Assembly (NCBI GenBank): GCA_012517905.1
Contig: JAAYUE010000030.1
Location: forward strand, 1-64,000
Length of the DNA stretch: 64,000 bases
Direction of reading: 5' to 3'
Origin: Clostridiales bacterium
Lineage (GTDB): Bacteria > Bacillota > Clostridia > Christensenellales > CAG-138
Shown: in pieces, positions 16,842 through 25,022 of the stretch
Layout of the letters: each line of letters opens with the position of its first letter
How positions within the stretch are numbered: the first letter of the stretch is position 1
Program-made: the position numbers and the translations under genes
Notes under the pieces: generated by a model
Seen by the model: the letters and a program-made list of their open reading frames with translations, nothing else
Told to the model about the DNA's origin: nothing
Databases searched by the model: none

Positions 16842-17276
16842 ATGATCGGCACTTACTTGCATGTCGGGCTTACGGTAAACGATCTGGAGCGGTCCAAATC
16901 CTTTTATGAGAAGTATTTCGGATTCACGCCGGTTCTGGAAAAAACATTTCCGCCGGAATTCATAGAGGGCCACAAGGCGCTCTATCGGGAACCCGCCGGC
17001 GTGTTCAGCGATATGGCGATGCTCCAGTCGACGGACGGCAATACCGTGCTCGAACTGTTTCGGTTTTCCAACGCGGCGCAGGGGGAGCCTGCCCAATGGC
17101 ACAAGACCGGCTATCACCACATCGCAATCAAGGTGGACAGCGTGGACGCGCATTATCGCGCCATGCTGGCGGACGGCGTGAACTTCTTTTTTCCGCCGAG
17201 TCCAAAGGGAAACAGCGGCTCGTTCTGGACGTTTCTTGCAGATCCGGACGGCAACCTGATCGAACTGCAAGACTGA
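16842..17276 (+). CDS. VOC/glyoxalase-fold protein
   Basis: A 144-residue vicinal-oxygen-chelate protein with two beta-alpha-beta-beta-beta modules. The HVGLTVNDLERSKSFYEKYFGF start, the central HHIAIKVDSVDA and the final FLADPDGNLIELQD are characteristic. The likely metal residues are H7, H90-91 and the terminal E. It closes the transketolase operon after a GGAGG ribosome site. Members are glyoxalases, dioxygenases, epimerases or isomerases; no dioxygenase function is expected in an anaerobe. It shares layout with the VOC protein at 22302, so the two may act on related intermediates. Confidence 0.85.
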   Translation: MIGTYLHVGLTVNDLERSKSFYEKYFGFTPVLEKTFPPEFIEGHKALYREPAGVFSDMAMLQSTDGNTVLELFRFSNAAQGEPAQWHKTGYHHIAIKVDSVDAHYRAMLADGVNFFFPPSPKGNSGSFWTFLADPDGNLIELQD

Positions 17277-17703
17277 AATCGAGGATAACGACGCGCCGAC
17301 GATGTCTTGGGGAAGAGGAGCGCTGCGGTTGGACGCGCAGCGCGAATCTCCCCCAGGACGTTCCCGAAAAGCAGCCGCCCGGAGCGGTTTTGCAGGGACG
17401 ATCGCCATCAAAAGGGCGCATATGACAAAGCCCCAAGCGAATCGCTGGGGCGGATGGGATGGACGACTGGCGTTCGGAGGGATGGAAAAACTGTTTTATG
17501 ATCGGTATGGATTTCTGTAATCCGTAAGCGCGGCGATTAAAATCATCGGCATTTGTTTCATAAACCTGGAAGTATCGTTTGTCCAGGCTGGTGTATTTCT
17601 TACGCATCTTTTCGCCTGAAAGACGGAGCGCGCACTCCCGCGCCGGACAGGATCCGGCGTGCGGCGCGGACGGGTCCCGCGCATCGACCGCCATTCCAGC
17701 ACG
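17277..17703. other. Intergenic region between convergent VOC and AraC genes
   Basis: No convincing gene is seen. On the minus strand a short open stretch beginning at 17617 (MRKKYTSLDKRYF...) has plausible amino-acid content but no ribosome site or recognisable family, so it is not called. The only clear signal is the hairpin at 17430-17451. Confidence 0.45.
17430..17451 (-). terminator. Possible terminator hairpin for the AraC gene
   Basis: On the minus strand GCCCCAGCGA pairs with TCGCTTGGGGC, with one bulge, and is followed by TTTGTC. The T-run is short, so it may be weak or act on both strands. Confidence 0.4.
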
Positions 17704-18720
17704 CTACTCGCTTTTTTCCAGACACTCCTTTTGAAAACACACCACTGCCTTTTTCTGCTTATGGCGGCGGCGGTATTCGGAGACCGTAATCCCATCCGTT
17801 TTCTTCAAGAGTTCCTGAAGGCTGCTTGCATAGGAAAGCCCGACGAGTTCCGCCGTGCGCTCTATCGAATAATCGGTTTCCGCAAGATAGTGCTTTGCGA
17901 CATTGAGCCGGTGTGTGGCCAGTATTTTCGAGAAAGTGGTCCCGTAATAGGATTTTAGCACGCGGTTGATGTGTCGATAGGAAATGTTCATCGCCTGCGC
18001 GGCGGTCTCGAGGGTGATGTTCTCGCCGTAATGGTCCCAGATGTACTCGACGATTGCGACCGCTTTGTTCTTGGGGAAAGTGATCTCCTTCATCTCCGCC
18101 GGCAGCGGACGGGAGTTGTTCTGAAGAGCGGTGATCAGCAGGCTGTAAAGCATGTTTCTCATCCGGAGAAAGGTGTCCAGATGATTTTTCTTGAGGTCGT
18201 CGCAGATGATGTTCAGTGAACTGATGAAATTGTTTTTGTCCGTTCGCACCCAGTACTTCTGTATGGCGACCGACTCCATGATCGCATCGACTTCATAGTG
18301 TTCCACAGGATTGATGTCATGAAACCCCTTGTAGCTGCAGGGGCTCAGATCGAAGACGATCTGAATGTACTTTTGCTCCAGCCCCGGCTGATAAGCGGAT
18401 GCGTGGCTGACGTGACGGTTGATCATGCAGATGTCGCCGGCGGACAGGGAGACTTCCTCCCCGTCGATCAGCAAGACCATTTCGCCGTCGATGACGTAAT
18501 AGAGTTTGTAAAACTCGCTGGAATGGAGGAACTCCATATTTTTGTTTTCGTGGTACGCAAATTCATAAATCTGCACCTGCATTTCATTACAGTTCATCGT
18601 AATGGAGCAATTTTTCAGCAGATTTAAGAGGGAGTAATCTACGGTTGAGCTGGGTTCGTAATGAACGCCCGGACGCGGGAAATACTTTTCGGACTGCGTC
18701 TGTACCGGCTTTCTTGCCAT
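17704..18720 (-). CDS. AraC-family transcriptional regulator
   Basis: A 338-residue regulator. An N-terminal cupin-like sensor domain spans about 40-150, with LYYVIDGEMVLLIDGEEVSLSAGDICMI-type strands. The C-terminal double helix-turn-helix covers about 225-320 and includes ITLETAAQAMNISYRHINRVLKSYYG-type sequence and the second helix RTAELVGLSYASSLQELLKK. It ends with a short basic tail. It is transcribed away from the ADH-DASS-MBL genes at 18830 and probably activates them in response to a small carbohydrate or acid. The promoter is well formed (18758-18786) and AGGAGGT precedes the start. It could also control the transketolase operon it converges with. Confidence 0.9.
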   Translation of the reverse strand: MARKPVQTQSEKYFPRPGVHYEPSSTVDYSLLNLLKNCSITMNCNEMQVQIYEFAYHENKNMEFLHSSEFYKLYYVIDGEMVLLIDGEEVSLSAGDICMINRHVSHASAYQPGLEQKYIQIVFDLSPCSYKGFHDINPVEHYEVDAIMESVAIQKYWVRTDKNNFISSLNIICDDLKKNHLDTFLRMRNMLYSLLITALQNNSRPLPAEMKEITFPKNKAVAIVEYIWDHYGENITLETAAQAMNISYRHINRVLKSYYGTTFSKILATHRLNVAKHYLAETDYSIERTAELVGLSYASSLQELLKKTDGITVSEYRRRHKQKKAVVCFQKECLEKSE

Positions 18721-18757
18721 AATGGATACCTCCTTTCTCCAATGTTACTTTGAACCG

Positions 18758-18786
18758 ATTATAACATGTGTAATTTTTAAATTCAA
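18758..18786 (-). promoter_or_regulatory. Promoter of the AraC-family gene
   Basis: Read on the minus strand, TTGAAT (18781-18786), 17 bases, TATAAT (18758-18763). The divergent ADH gene starts at 18830, so the 109-base gap must hold both promoters and any AraC site. Confidence 0.75.
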
Positions 18787-18829
18787 TGAACGGCAAAAGC
18801 CGTGCTGGAAACGAAACGAGGGAGACGAA

Positions 18830-19837
18830 ATGAAACAAGTATGGTATGCGGCAAAGGACACAATCGAAGTCCGCGACGTACCGGAACCGACCCCGGGATA
18901 CGGGGAAATCAAAGTGAAGGTGGCATACGCGGCCCTTTGCGCCACCGACATCCACATGGTAACCATGGGCATCCTCGGCGCGAAGCCGCCGAGACCGCTC
19001 GGCCACGAAGCGTCCGGCGTTGTCGCGGAGCTTGGGCCGTTCACGGAATCCTCCGGCCTCAAAGTCGGAGACAAGGTGGTTGTGAACACGCGCGGGCAAT
19101 GCGGCATGTGCGTCGAGTGCAAGAGCGGGCGCGGGCAGTATTGCCTGAACGCCAAGCCGCCGGCCGCGTTTGCCGAATATCTGACCATCCACGCCAGCGC
19201 CGTCTATAAAGTCCCGGACGATGCGGATCTGAAGCATTATGCGTTGATCGAACCCATGGCGTGCTGCATCCGCGCCATGGACCTGGCCGCCATCCGCCAT
19301 GGCGAGACGGTTTTGCTCTCCGGCTGCGGAGGCATCGGCATGATCCTGCTCAATATGATCCTGCTGTCCGGCGCGGCGAGCATCACGGTCAGCGAACCGG
19401 TCGCCGGCAAGCGGGAGACCGCGCTCGCGATGGGCGCGCAATACGCGATCGATCCGCTGAAAGAGGATTTTGTCGAAAAGGCAATGGAGATTACGAACGG
19501 ACAGGGATTCGACCACATCTTCGAGGCCTCGGGCGTGGCGTCCACGGCGGTTCCCTGCACAAAGGCAATTGCGAAGTGCGGCAAAATCACCTATTTCGCG
19601 GTGTTTTCGCCGTCGTTTGAAATGCCGCTGAACCTGTATGAGCTCTATCGGCGGGAAGCGTCCGTGCAGACCGTGTTCTCTTCCCCCAGCATCTTTCCGC
19701 GGGCGATTCGGCTGATGCCCCGCACCCAGATGGACAAGGTCGTCGGCGCGGTCGTTCCGCTGGCAAATGCGCTGGACGCGTTCGATCTGTTTCGAAAATC
19801 GATTTATCCCAAAATTATTTTGGAATGCCAGCCATGA
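18830..19837 (+). CDS. Zinc-binding dehydrogenase, MDR family
   Basis: A 335-residue MDR dehydrogenase. Catalytic zinc residues are C in ALCATDIH and HE in LGHEASGVV. The structural zinc cysteines are in QCGMCVECKSGRGQYC (x2, x2, x7 spacing), and the cofactor loop is LSGCGGIGMILL. It is slightly shorter than the related enzyme at 13934, lacking part of the lobe around the structural zinc. The start codon at 18830 follows a GAGGGAGA ribosome site; an upstream in-frame extension lacks one. It is the first gene of a set with a DASS carrier, two MBL-fold proteins and a VOC protein, controlled by the divergent AraC gene. It probably oxidises an imported hydroxy compound; the substrate is unknown. 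Confidence 0.86.
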   Translation: MKQVWYAAKDTIEVRDVPEPTPGYGEIKVKVAYAALCATDIHMVTMGILGAKPPRPLGHEASGVVAELGPFTESSGLKVGDKVVVNTRGQCGMCVECKSGRGQYCLNAKPPAAFAEYLTIHASAVYKVPDDADLKHYALIEPMACCIRAMDLAAIRHGETVLLSGCGGIGMILLNMILLSGAASITVSEPVAGKRETALAMGAQYAIDPLKEDFVEKAMEITNGQGFDHIFEASGVASTAVPCTKAIAKCGKITYFAVFSPSFEMPLNLYELYRREASVQTVFSSPSIFPRAIRLMPRTQMDKVVGAVVPLANALDAFDLFRKSIYPKIILECQP

Positions 19838-19872
19838 GCAATGGCATAATATAAAAAAGGAGAGATTCAAAA

Positions 19873-21342
19873 ATGAAAGCGCTTACAAAAAACTATGGAC
19901 ACCTGGCAATCGCAATTCTGATTTTTCTCTTGGTTTCGCTGCTCATTCCTACGGTCAATGGGTTGACATCCGGCGGGGCGGCAGTCATCGGCATCTTTGT
20001 CGCGGCTGTCTACATGTGGATAACAATCGGCGTTGGCTGGCCCAGTTTCCTGGTCATTACCGGGCTGTGTTTCGTCGCCGGCACGTTTACCGGGGTCGAA
20101 ATCTTCGCAAACTCCTTCGGTTCCTTCATGATGCCCCTGATGATCGCGGTTTTGATCCTGAACGACGCGCTCAATCAGGTCGGTATCACCAAACGCATCG
20201 CAACATGGTTTATCACGAGAAAAGCCGTGAAAAACCGCCCGTGGGTCTTCATCGGCATGTTCATTCTCGCCGGCATCGTTCTGGAAATGTTCATGGAACT
20301 GATTCCTCCGATCATCATCATGCTGGCCATCTGCGACTCCATCTGCAGCGATCTTGGCTATGAACGGGACGACAGCTTCCCCAAAGCGCTCCGCATGGGC
20401 ATTTTATGGACGTCCGTCGTGGCCTACGGCTCCTCGCCGATAGCGCACAGCATCGTTGTGATCATCCTCAACAACATCGAAAAAGCCACCGGCATTGCAA
20501 TTTCTTACCTGCAGTATCTCGGCGTCGGCATTCCGTTCGTTCTGCTGTTCTTCGGCGCAACGATGCTCGTTCTGAAGTTTATCGTGCGTCCCGACGTCTC
20601 GAAGTTCGTGCACTACGATCTCGAAAAAGTGCAGGGCGAAACCAAACCGCTCGGACTTCGCGGAAAGCTGGTCGTCGCAATTTTCGCTCTGGTTGTGTTC
20701 CTCTGGATCTTCCCCAACTTCGGCGGTTACATCTCGTTCCTTGCGCCCGTTGCGAATTTCTTTAAGAGCTTTGCCGGCGCGCTTCCCGCCATCCCCCCGA
20801 TGATTGGCATTGTGCTTCTCAGCCTCATCCATGCGGAAGGAAAGCCGCTCATCAACTTCAGCGAATCGCTCAACAGGATCAACTGGTCCGCAATCCTGTT
20901 TACTGTATGTATCGTGTTGCTGGGATACTGCTTCACCAGCGCGAACACCGGGATTACGCCGTTCCTCCAGAGTATGTTCGCCCCGCTGAGCAGCATGCTT
21001 TCGCCCTTTGGAATCGTCGCGGTCGCTCTGGTCATCTGCCTCGCGCTGACGAACTTCATGTCGAACCTTCTGTCGTCCCAGCTCGTGTTCGCCGCGTTCC
21101 TGCCGGTGCTGATCGGCATGGTCGGCCCCAGCAGCGCTCTCGTTCTGGTGATGGGCGTCGGCGTCGGCCTGATGGCGAACACCGCATTCCTGACCCCTTC
21201 CGCAAACCCCGGCGCGCCGATTATCTTCAGCCAGGGATTGCCTGTTAAGGAAGGGTTGAAGTACGGCTGGATCATGATGCTGATCGGCTACGCGCTGATG
21301 ATGATCGTGGCCTACCCGCTCGCTTCGTGGATCCTTGGATAA
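19873..21342 (+). CDS. DASS/SLC13-family anion permease
   Basis: A 489-residue polytopic membrane protein with about 12 hydrophobic segments and the overall pattern of the divalent anion:Na+ symporter (SLC13, ArsB/NhaD superfamily) fold. Two re-entrant-like motifs are visible: GSSPIAHSIV near residue 190 and LTPSANPGAPIIF near 440. The second resembles the SNT-type sodium and carboxylate binding loop, with Ser-Ala-Asn in place of Ser-Asn-Thr. The substrate is likely a carboxylate, sulfonate or similar anion. It lies between the ADH and the MBL/VOC genes, making it the likely importer for this pathway. Confidence 0.85.
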   Translation: MKALTKNYGHLAIAILIFLLVSLLIPTVNGLTSGGAAVIGIFVAAVYMWITIGVGWPSFLVITGLCFVAGTFTGVEIFANSFGSFMMPLMIAVLILNDALNQVGITKRIATWFITRKAVKNRPWVFIGMFILAGIVLEMFMELIPPIIIMLAICDSICSDLGYERDDSFPKALRMGILWTSVVAYGSSPIAHSIVVIILNNIEKATGIAISYLQYLGVGIPFVLLFFGATMLVLKFIVRPDVSKFVHYDLEKVQGETKPLGLRGKLVVAIFALVVFLWIFPNFGGYISFLAPVANFFKSFAGALPAIPPMIGIVLLSLIHAEGKPLINFSESLNRINWSAILFTVCIVLLGYCFTSANTGITPFLQSMFAPLSSMLSPFGIVAVALVICLALTNFMSNLLSSQLVFAAFLPVLIGMVGPSSALVLVMGVGVGLMANTAFLTPSANPGAPIIFSQGLPVKEGLKYGWIMMLIGYALMMIVAYPLASWILG

Positions 21343-21390
21343 CCCTTGAAAAGACGGATGAATATAAACTGACTGGAAAGGATGGTTATA

Positions 21391-22299
21391 ATGGAGAAAG
21401 TATATGAGGGGAATCTGGTCGAGATTTATAAAGTGACGCCCGAGATCTATTTCCGCAAGGCGGATCTGCCGACGCGCGGCATGTGCAACAGCATTCTGAT
21501 CGTCGGAGAAAACAGCGTCGGCGTCGTAGACCCTTCCACGCCGGAAGCGGCGCTGGAAATCCTGCAGGAGATCAAGGCGCTGTTCGATAAGCCGCTGCGC
21601 TACGTTTTCATCACACATCACCATGCGGATCATTCGCTGGGACTGCGGGAGTATAAGGACCTCGATCTCACCGTCTTTTGTTCGCATCGCTGCACAAAAG
21701 AGATCGTCGGCCTGATCGGCCCGAAATCGGTGGTGGTCGGCGTGCGCGGCATATCCTATGTGCTGGCGGACGGCGTAAAGGTCGAAGTGCGGCCGCTGGA
21801 GGATACCTGCCATTCGCACTATGATACGTTCATTCGCTTCCCGGAGCAGAAGATGATCTGCACAGGCGACGCCGTTGCCAATTATCCGGAGATGTATCTC
21901 CACCAGTCGAACATTGAGCGCTGGATCGCAACCCTTCGGGAGTATGAAACTGTGAATGACGCCTGGATTCTGCCGGGGCATGGCGACGTGCTGCCATATT
22001 CCAGAATGAAGGAAACCGCCGACTATCTCGAGCTGGTGCTGAAGCTTGCCGAGGAGTGCGCTCTGCGCACGCCGGCCGGGCCGACGCCGCCGCATATTGC
22101 GCTCGTGCGCAAACTCATGGGCGGAGATCCCCGCGGACTGTACCTGGACATCGGCGCCGAAGAAATCAATAAATACGTCGCCGATTTCCTGAGTCAGGAT
22201 ACGCCGGAGGTCAACGAGCTCAAGGAGAAGGCGCATGGCGACGCCACGCGGGTGCTCCGCACCGCGCTGCGCAGGCTCCGCGCAAACAGGCAAAACTAG
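21391..22299 (+). CDS. Metallo-beta-lactamase-fold hydrolase
   Basis: A 302-residue MBL-fold protein. The metal site THHHADHSLG (HxHxDH) is near residues 73-80, the later DTCHSHYDTFI and ICTGDAVANYPEM segments give the third His and bridging Asp, and ILPGHGDVLPY gives the last His. This matches a two-metal hydrolase such as a lactonase, thioesterase or glyoxalase II type. The in-frame ATG at 21382 overlaps the GGAAAGGA ribosome site, so the ATG at 21391 is preferred. It is followed two bases later by the VOC gene. The substrate is unknown, and a lactone or thioester formed by the dehydrogenases would suit. Confidence 0.85.
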   Translation: MEKVYEGNLVEIYKVTPEIYFRKADLPTRGMCNSILIVGENSVGVVDPSTPEAALEILQEIKALFDKPLRYVFITHHHADHSLGLREYKDLDLTVFCSHRCTKEIVGLIGPKSVVVGVRGISYVLADGVKVEVRPLEDTCHSHYDTFIRFPEQKMICTGDAVANYPEMYLHQSNIERWIATLREYETVNDAWILPGHGDVLPYSRMKETADYLELVLKLAEECALRTPAGPTPPHIALVRKLMGGDPRGLYLDIGAEEINKYVADFLSQDTPEVNELKEKAHGDATRVLRTALRRLRANRQN

Positions 22300-22301
22300 C
22301 C

Positions 22302-22760
22302 ATGCGCGCGGAAGGAAAACAGTCCCAAATCACGGGATACAGCCATGTTGGCGTCACCGTTTCGAATCTGGAGCGCTCCGCCGCGTTTTACTGCGATTTG
22401 CTGGGGTTGAAGGAACTCCGCCGCCGCGTCTTTTCCGAGGCGTTTGTGGCGGAGAGGAACGACCTCTATCAACTGGAAAAAAACATGGCAAATACGGTAA
22501 CGCTTTGCACGGCGGAAGGACTGGAACTGCTCACGCTGTTTGAGTGGGCGGAACAGAGGCAGGCCGAACCGGTCGTATGGAACCGCCCGGGCATCTCGCA
22601 CATCGCGTTCAAAGTCGGCGATGTCGATGCGGTTTATGAGCGGTTGCGCGCTGCCGGGGCCAACATCCGCACACCCGTTCGGACGCTCCCGAGCGGGATT
22701 CGCCTGATGGTTGTGCATGATCCGGATGGCACCCTGATCGAACTGGCGGAACAGGATTGA
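22302..22760 (+). CDS. VOC/glyoxalase-fold protein, second copy
   Basis: A 152-residue VOC protein with HVGVTVSNLERSAAFYCDLLG, the central SHIAFKVGDVDAVYERL and the final VHDPDGTLIELAEQD. It resembles the VOC protein at 16842 in layout but is clearly diverged. It starts two bases after the MBL gene stop, so it is translationally coupled, and the next MBL gene begins about 30 bases on. The metal residues (His in HVG, His in SHIAF, terminal Glu) are present. It may be an epimerase, isomerase or lyase acting with the flanking hydrolases. Confidence 0.84.
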   Translation: MRAEGKQSQITGYSHVGVTVSNLERSAAFYCDLLGLKELRRRVFSEAFVAERNDLYQLEKNMANTVTLCTAEGLELLTLFEWAEQRQAEPVVWNRPGISHIAFKVGDVDAVYERLRAAGANIRTPVRTLPSGIRLMVVHDPDGTLIELAEQD

Positions 22761-22789
22761 TCGTCCAAACATCACAGGAGGTTTTGGAA

Positions 22790-23524
22790 ATGAAACTTTA
22801 CTTGCTATACTGCGGAAAACTCGACCTGCCCAGCAAGCAGGGAAACATCACGCCGCTGCCCGGCGAAGACGGCCCGATCAGCGTGCCCTGCTGGGCATAT
22901 CTGGTCGAGCACGAAAAAGGCCTGGTGCTGATCGACTGCGGGCAGCACAACACCGCGGTCGCCAAGGTGCGGGAAGAGGACCGAATTGTGAATCGTCTGG
23001 CCGAACTTGGCTACACGCCGGACGACGTAAAGTTCGTGGTGCTGACGCACATGCACATCGATCATGCGGCGGATATGGAACTCTTTCCGAATTCCACGTT
23101 CGTTGTGCGGCGGGAAGAGCTGCGGCAAGCTTGGTGGCCGGACGTCTGCGATTTCTTGTACAAGTATGACGACTATAAGAACACAAGGAATTTCCGCTAC
23201 TGCCAGCTCGAGCCGGAAGAGACGTTCGATCTGTTCATGGATGGCACGATCCGCCTGATCGACACGATGGGCCATACGTCCGGACATCAGTCCGTCCTCC
23301 TGAAATTGCCCAACACCGGCGACGTCGCGATTTGCGGCGACGCGGGCGCGCTGAAGGAGAGCCTTGACCGGCTGTCGCCCGCGCCGACATGCCCCAACAA
23401 ACGAAAGGCGATCCATTCGCTTGTCAAGCTGCGGCATCTGCGGGATATCGGGTTCCAAATGATCTACTCGCACGATACGCAGCAGGAAAAAGAGCTGAAA
23501 CGCAGCCCGGAATACTACGACTGA
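22790..23524 (+). CDS. MBL-fold hydrolase of the AHL-lactonase (AiiA-like) type
   Basis: A 244-residue protein of the N-acyl-homoserine-lactonase branch of the MBL superfamily. The metal motif is LTHMHIDHAADM (HxHxDH) near residue 90, with GHTSGHQSVLL near 165, a CGDAG aspartate and a C-terminal YSHDTQQ histidine. The start at 22790 follows AGGAGG; the frame is open further upstream (TTG at 22757), but that part overlaps the preceding gene. Quorum quenching is one known role, but metabolic lactonases share the fold. The operon suggests opening of a lactone or ester intermediate. A strong hairpin follows. Confidence 0.85.
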   Translation: MKLYLLYCGKLDLPSKQGNITPLPGEDGPISVPCWAYLVEHEKGLVLIDCGQHNTAVAKVREEDRIVNRLAELGYTPDDVKFVVLTHMHIDHAADMELFPNSTFVVRREELRQAWWPDVCDFLYKYDDYKNTRNFRYCQLEPEETFDLFMDGTIRLIDTMGHTSGHQSVLLKLPNTGDVAICGDAGALKESLDRLSPAPTCPNKRKAIHSLVKLRHLRDIGFQMIYSHDTQQEKELKRSPEYYD

Positions 23525-23584
23525 TGCGGGAGGAAGGCTTCCTGCCGAAGCCGAACCGCCGCAAAAGCATCCGCTAATCTGCCC

Positions 23585-23601
23585 GAAGCATAGGATGCTT
23601 C
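23585..23601 (+). repeat. Small hairpin GAAGCAT/ATGCTTC
   Basis: A 7-bp perfect stem with a 3-base loop, just after the last MBL gene and before the larger hairpin. It has no T-run. Confidence 0.5.
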
Positions 23602-23611
23602 AACCGAATCA

Positions 23612-23645
23612 CAATCCCCATGTGGGCTGGCCCACATGGGGATTG
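23612..23645. terminator. Very stable 16-bp perfect hairpin at the end of the ADH-DASS-MBL operon
   Basis: CAATCCCCATGTGGGC (23612-23627) is perfectly complementary to 23630-23645 with only TG between. There is no T-run on either side, so it may act as an mRNA 3'-end stabiliser or weak terminator rather than a classical terminator. Confidence 0.6.
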
Positions 23646-24163
23646 TTGCATTGAATATATAATAGGAAGAAATTGGTAAAAACGTCAACGGCAGCTCATA
23701 GCAAGGGCTTGTCGTTCAAACGCGACTTCGAAGCATCGCGTGGATAACTCCGACCGCTCGAATACGGTGAAACGATAGGGAGACAAGAATCCACGAGGCG
23801 GTCAAACAACGTAAAATGAAAGTAATTTGACTTGTATTTCAAGTGACGTTGTTGTCTCACCCGGATTGAAGAAAATGGTTTTTGGGAGGCAATCTTGTTA
23901 TTGCGAATTAGGATTGGGAGAGCATAGCGCAACGAGCGAAGGAATAAACGAATTTATATTTAACAGTTGAGCATCATGATGCAATACAAACGCCCGAAAT
24001 CAAAGAAACGACAGGTCATATGGAACCGAGACGAACGCCTAAGAACAGTAAATTTCTGTTTAAAGTAGTAATGGTTTTGAATATCAATCGGGTGTTTTTC
24101 GGCAATCCATAGTCTCCATCTAGGACATGCAGCGCTTCATGACGATATCGATCGACATACAGT
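23646..24163. other. AT-richer gene-free gap between convergent operons
   Basis: About 500 bases with clearly lower GC than the neighbours. Short open stretches exist on both strands (for example minus 23932-23696), but none has a ribosome site, a family pattern or the codon bias of the neighbours. This may be a decayed insertion or horizontally acquired remnant. I could not identify terminal repeats. Confidence 0.5.
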
Positions 24164-24943
24164 TTATTCGCCTTCCGCGGCGGCTTTTCGCGGATGGATT
24201 TCGATGTGGCAATGCTCCCTTTGGATATAGTGCTTGTTGCAAACCGCGGGCGCGGTGTCGTCCGGCAGAAAGATATCCTCGCGAATCAGCATGACCTCTT
24301 TGCTGGGGGACATCACGTACTTTCCGGAGATGAAGTTGCCGACCGAGGTGGACGTCACCGATATGCGCGAGTGGTCCGCGCGCGTGTACACCGCGCTCTC
24401 GAGCGTGGGCAGAATGGTCGCGGGCTGGTTGAGCTTGATGTCCAGCGGTGCGAGCGCTTCGACGGGAACCAGCGTCAGCGTGTAGGCGACGATCGTTCCG
24501 CTGCTGCGATACCAGCGATCGACGGCGATCATCACGGCGGATTCGCGCTGGAAGAGCTCGTTGTTCTGCTCGTTGGGCACTTCGATGCGGAACTCCGTTT
24601 CGACATGATCGATCGTTACGTCGCAGCACTGATAGACGGGATGTCCGAGATAGTCGAGCGACCGGTGCGGTTTAGCGCCCTGCCGGATCACGTAGTTACC
24701 CTTTCCGTGGTACTTCTGAATCAAGCCGTCTTCCTGCAGAAGCTCGAGTGCCTGCCGCAACGTCATGCGGCTGACACCGAGCTGGGCTGCGAGTTTGGGC
24801 TCGGAGGGCAGCCAGGAATCGCCGGGAAACGTTCCGTTGAGCATCATCTTCAGAAGCTGCTCGTATACGCGCACATACGTCAGGTTTTTTTCCTGCGTCA
24901 AGTGGCGTAGATCGATTGTGTTTTTCTCGCTGGCGTCCTGCAT
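24164..24943 (-). CDS. GntR-family regulator with UTRA domain (HutC subfamily)
   Basis: A 259-residue repressor-type protein. The winged helix-turn-helix covers about residues 22-90, with YEQLLKMMLNG, LPSEPKLAAQLGVSRMTLRQAL and GLIQKYHGKGNYV. The C-terminal UTRA ligand-binding domain spans about 100-245. HutC-type regulators bind sugars, amino-acid derivatives or nucleotides and recognise short GT-rich palindromes. It is the last gene of the nucleoside operon, 79 bases after udp, and probably autoregulates it. Candidate operators with TTGTACAA and TTGTATA sequences lie at the divergent promoters near 32060 and 32150. Confidence 0.9.
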   Translation of the reverse strand: MQDASEKNTIDLRHLTQEKNLTYVRVYEQLLKMMLNGTFPGDSWLPSEPKLAAQLGVSRMTLRQALELLQEDGLIQKYHGKGNYVIRQGAKPHRSLDYLGHPVYQCCDVTIDHVETEFRIEVPNEQNNELFQRESAVMIAVDRWYRSSGTIVAYTLTLVPVEALAPLDIKLNQPATILPTLESAVYTRADHSRISVTSTSVGNFISGKYVMSPSKEVMLIREDIFLPDDTAPAVCNKHYIQREHCHIEIHPRKAAAEGE

Positions 24944-25022
24944 AAATCCTCGGCTTGTGTGTGGTATTTATATCAATCGTAAATTGTTTTTTGCTAAATT
25001 GCAAGGCGAAATCTTGAAGAAG

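Noticed and set aside
17128-17694. Possible small minus-strand protein beginning with MRKKYTSLDKRYF
   Set aside because: Amino-acid content is plausible, but there is no ribosome site, no known family, and it runs through the terminator-like hairpin and into the VOC gene.
22757-23524. TTG start at 22757 for the second MBL protein
   Set aside because: It would overlap the VOC gene; the ATG at 22790 has a good AGGAGG site and gives the normal N-terminus.
23696-23932. Possible 78-residue minus-strand gene in the AT-rich gap
   Set aside because: No start signal, no recognisable domain; kept only as part of the described gene-free gap.
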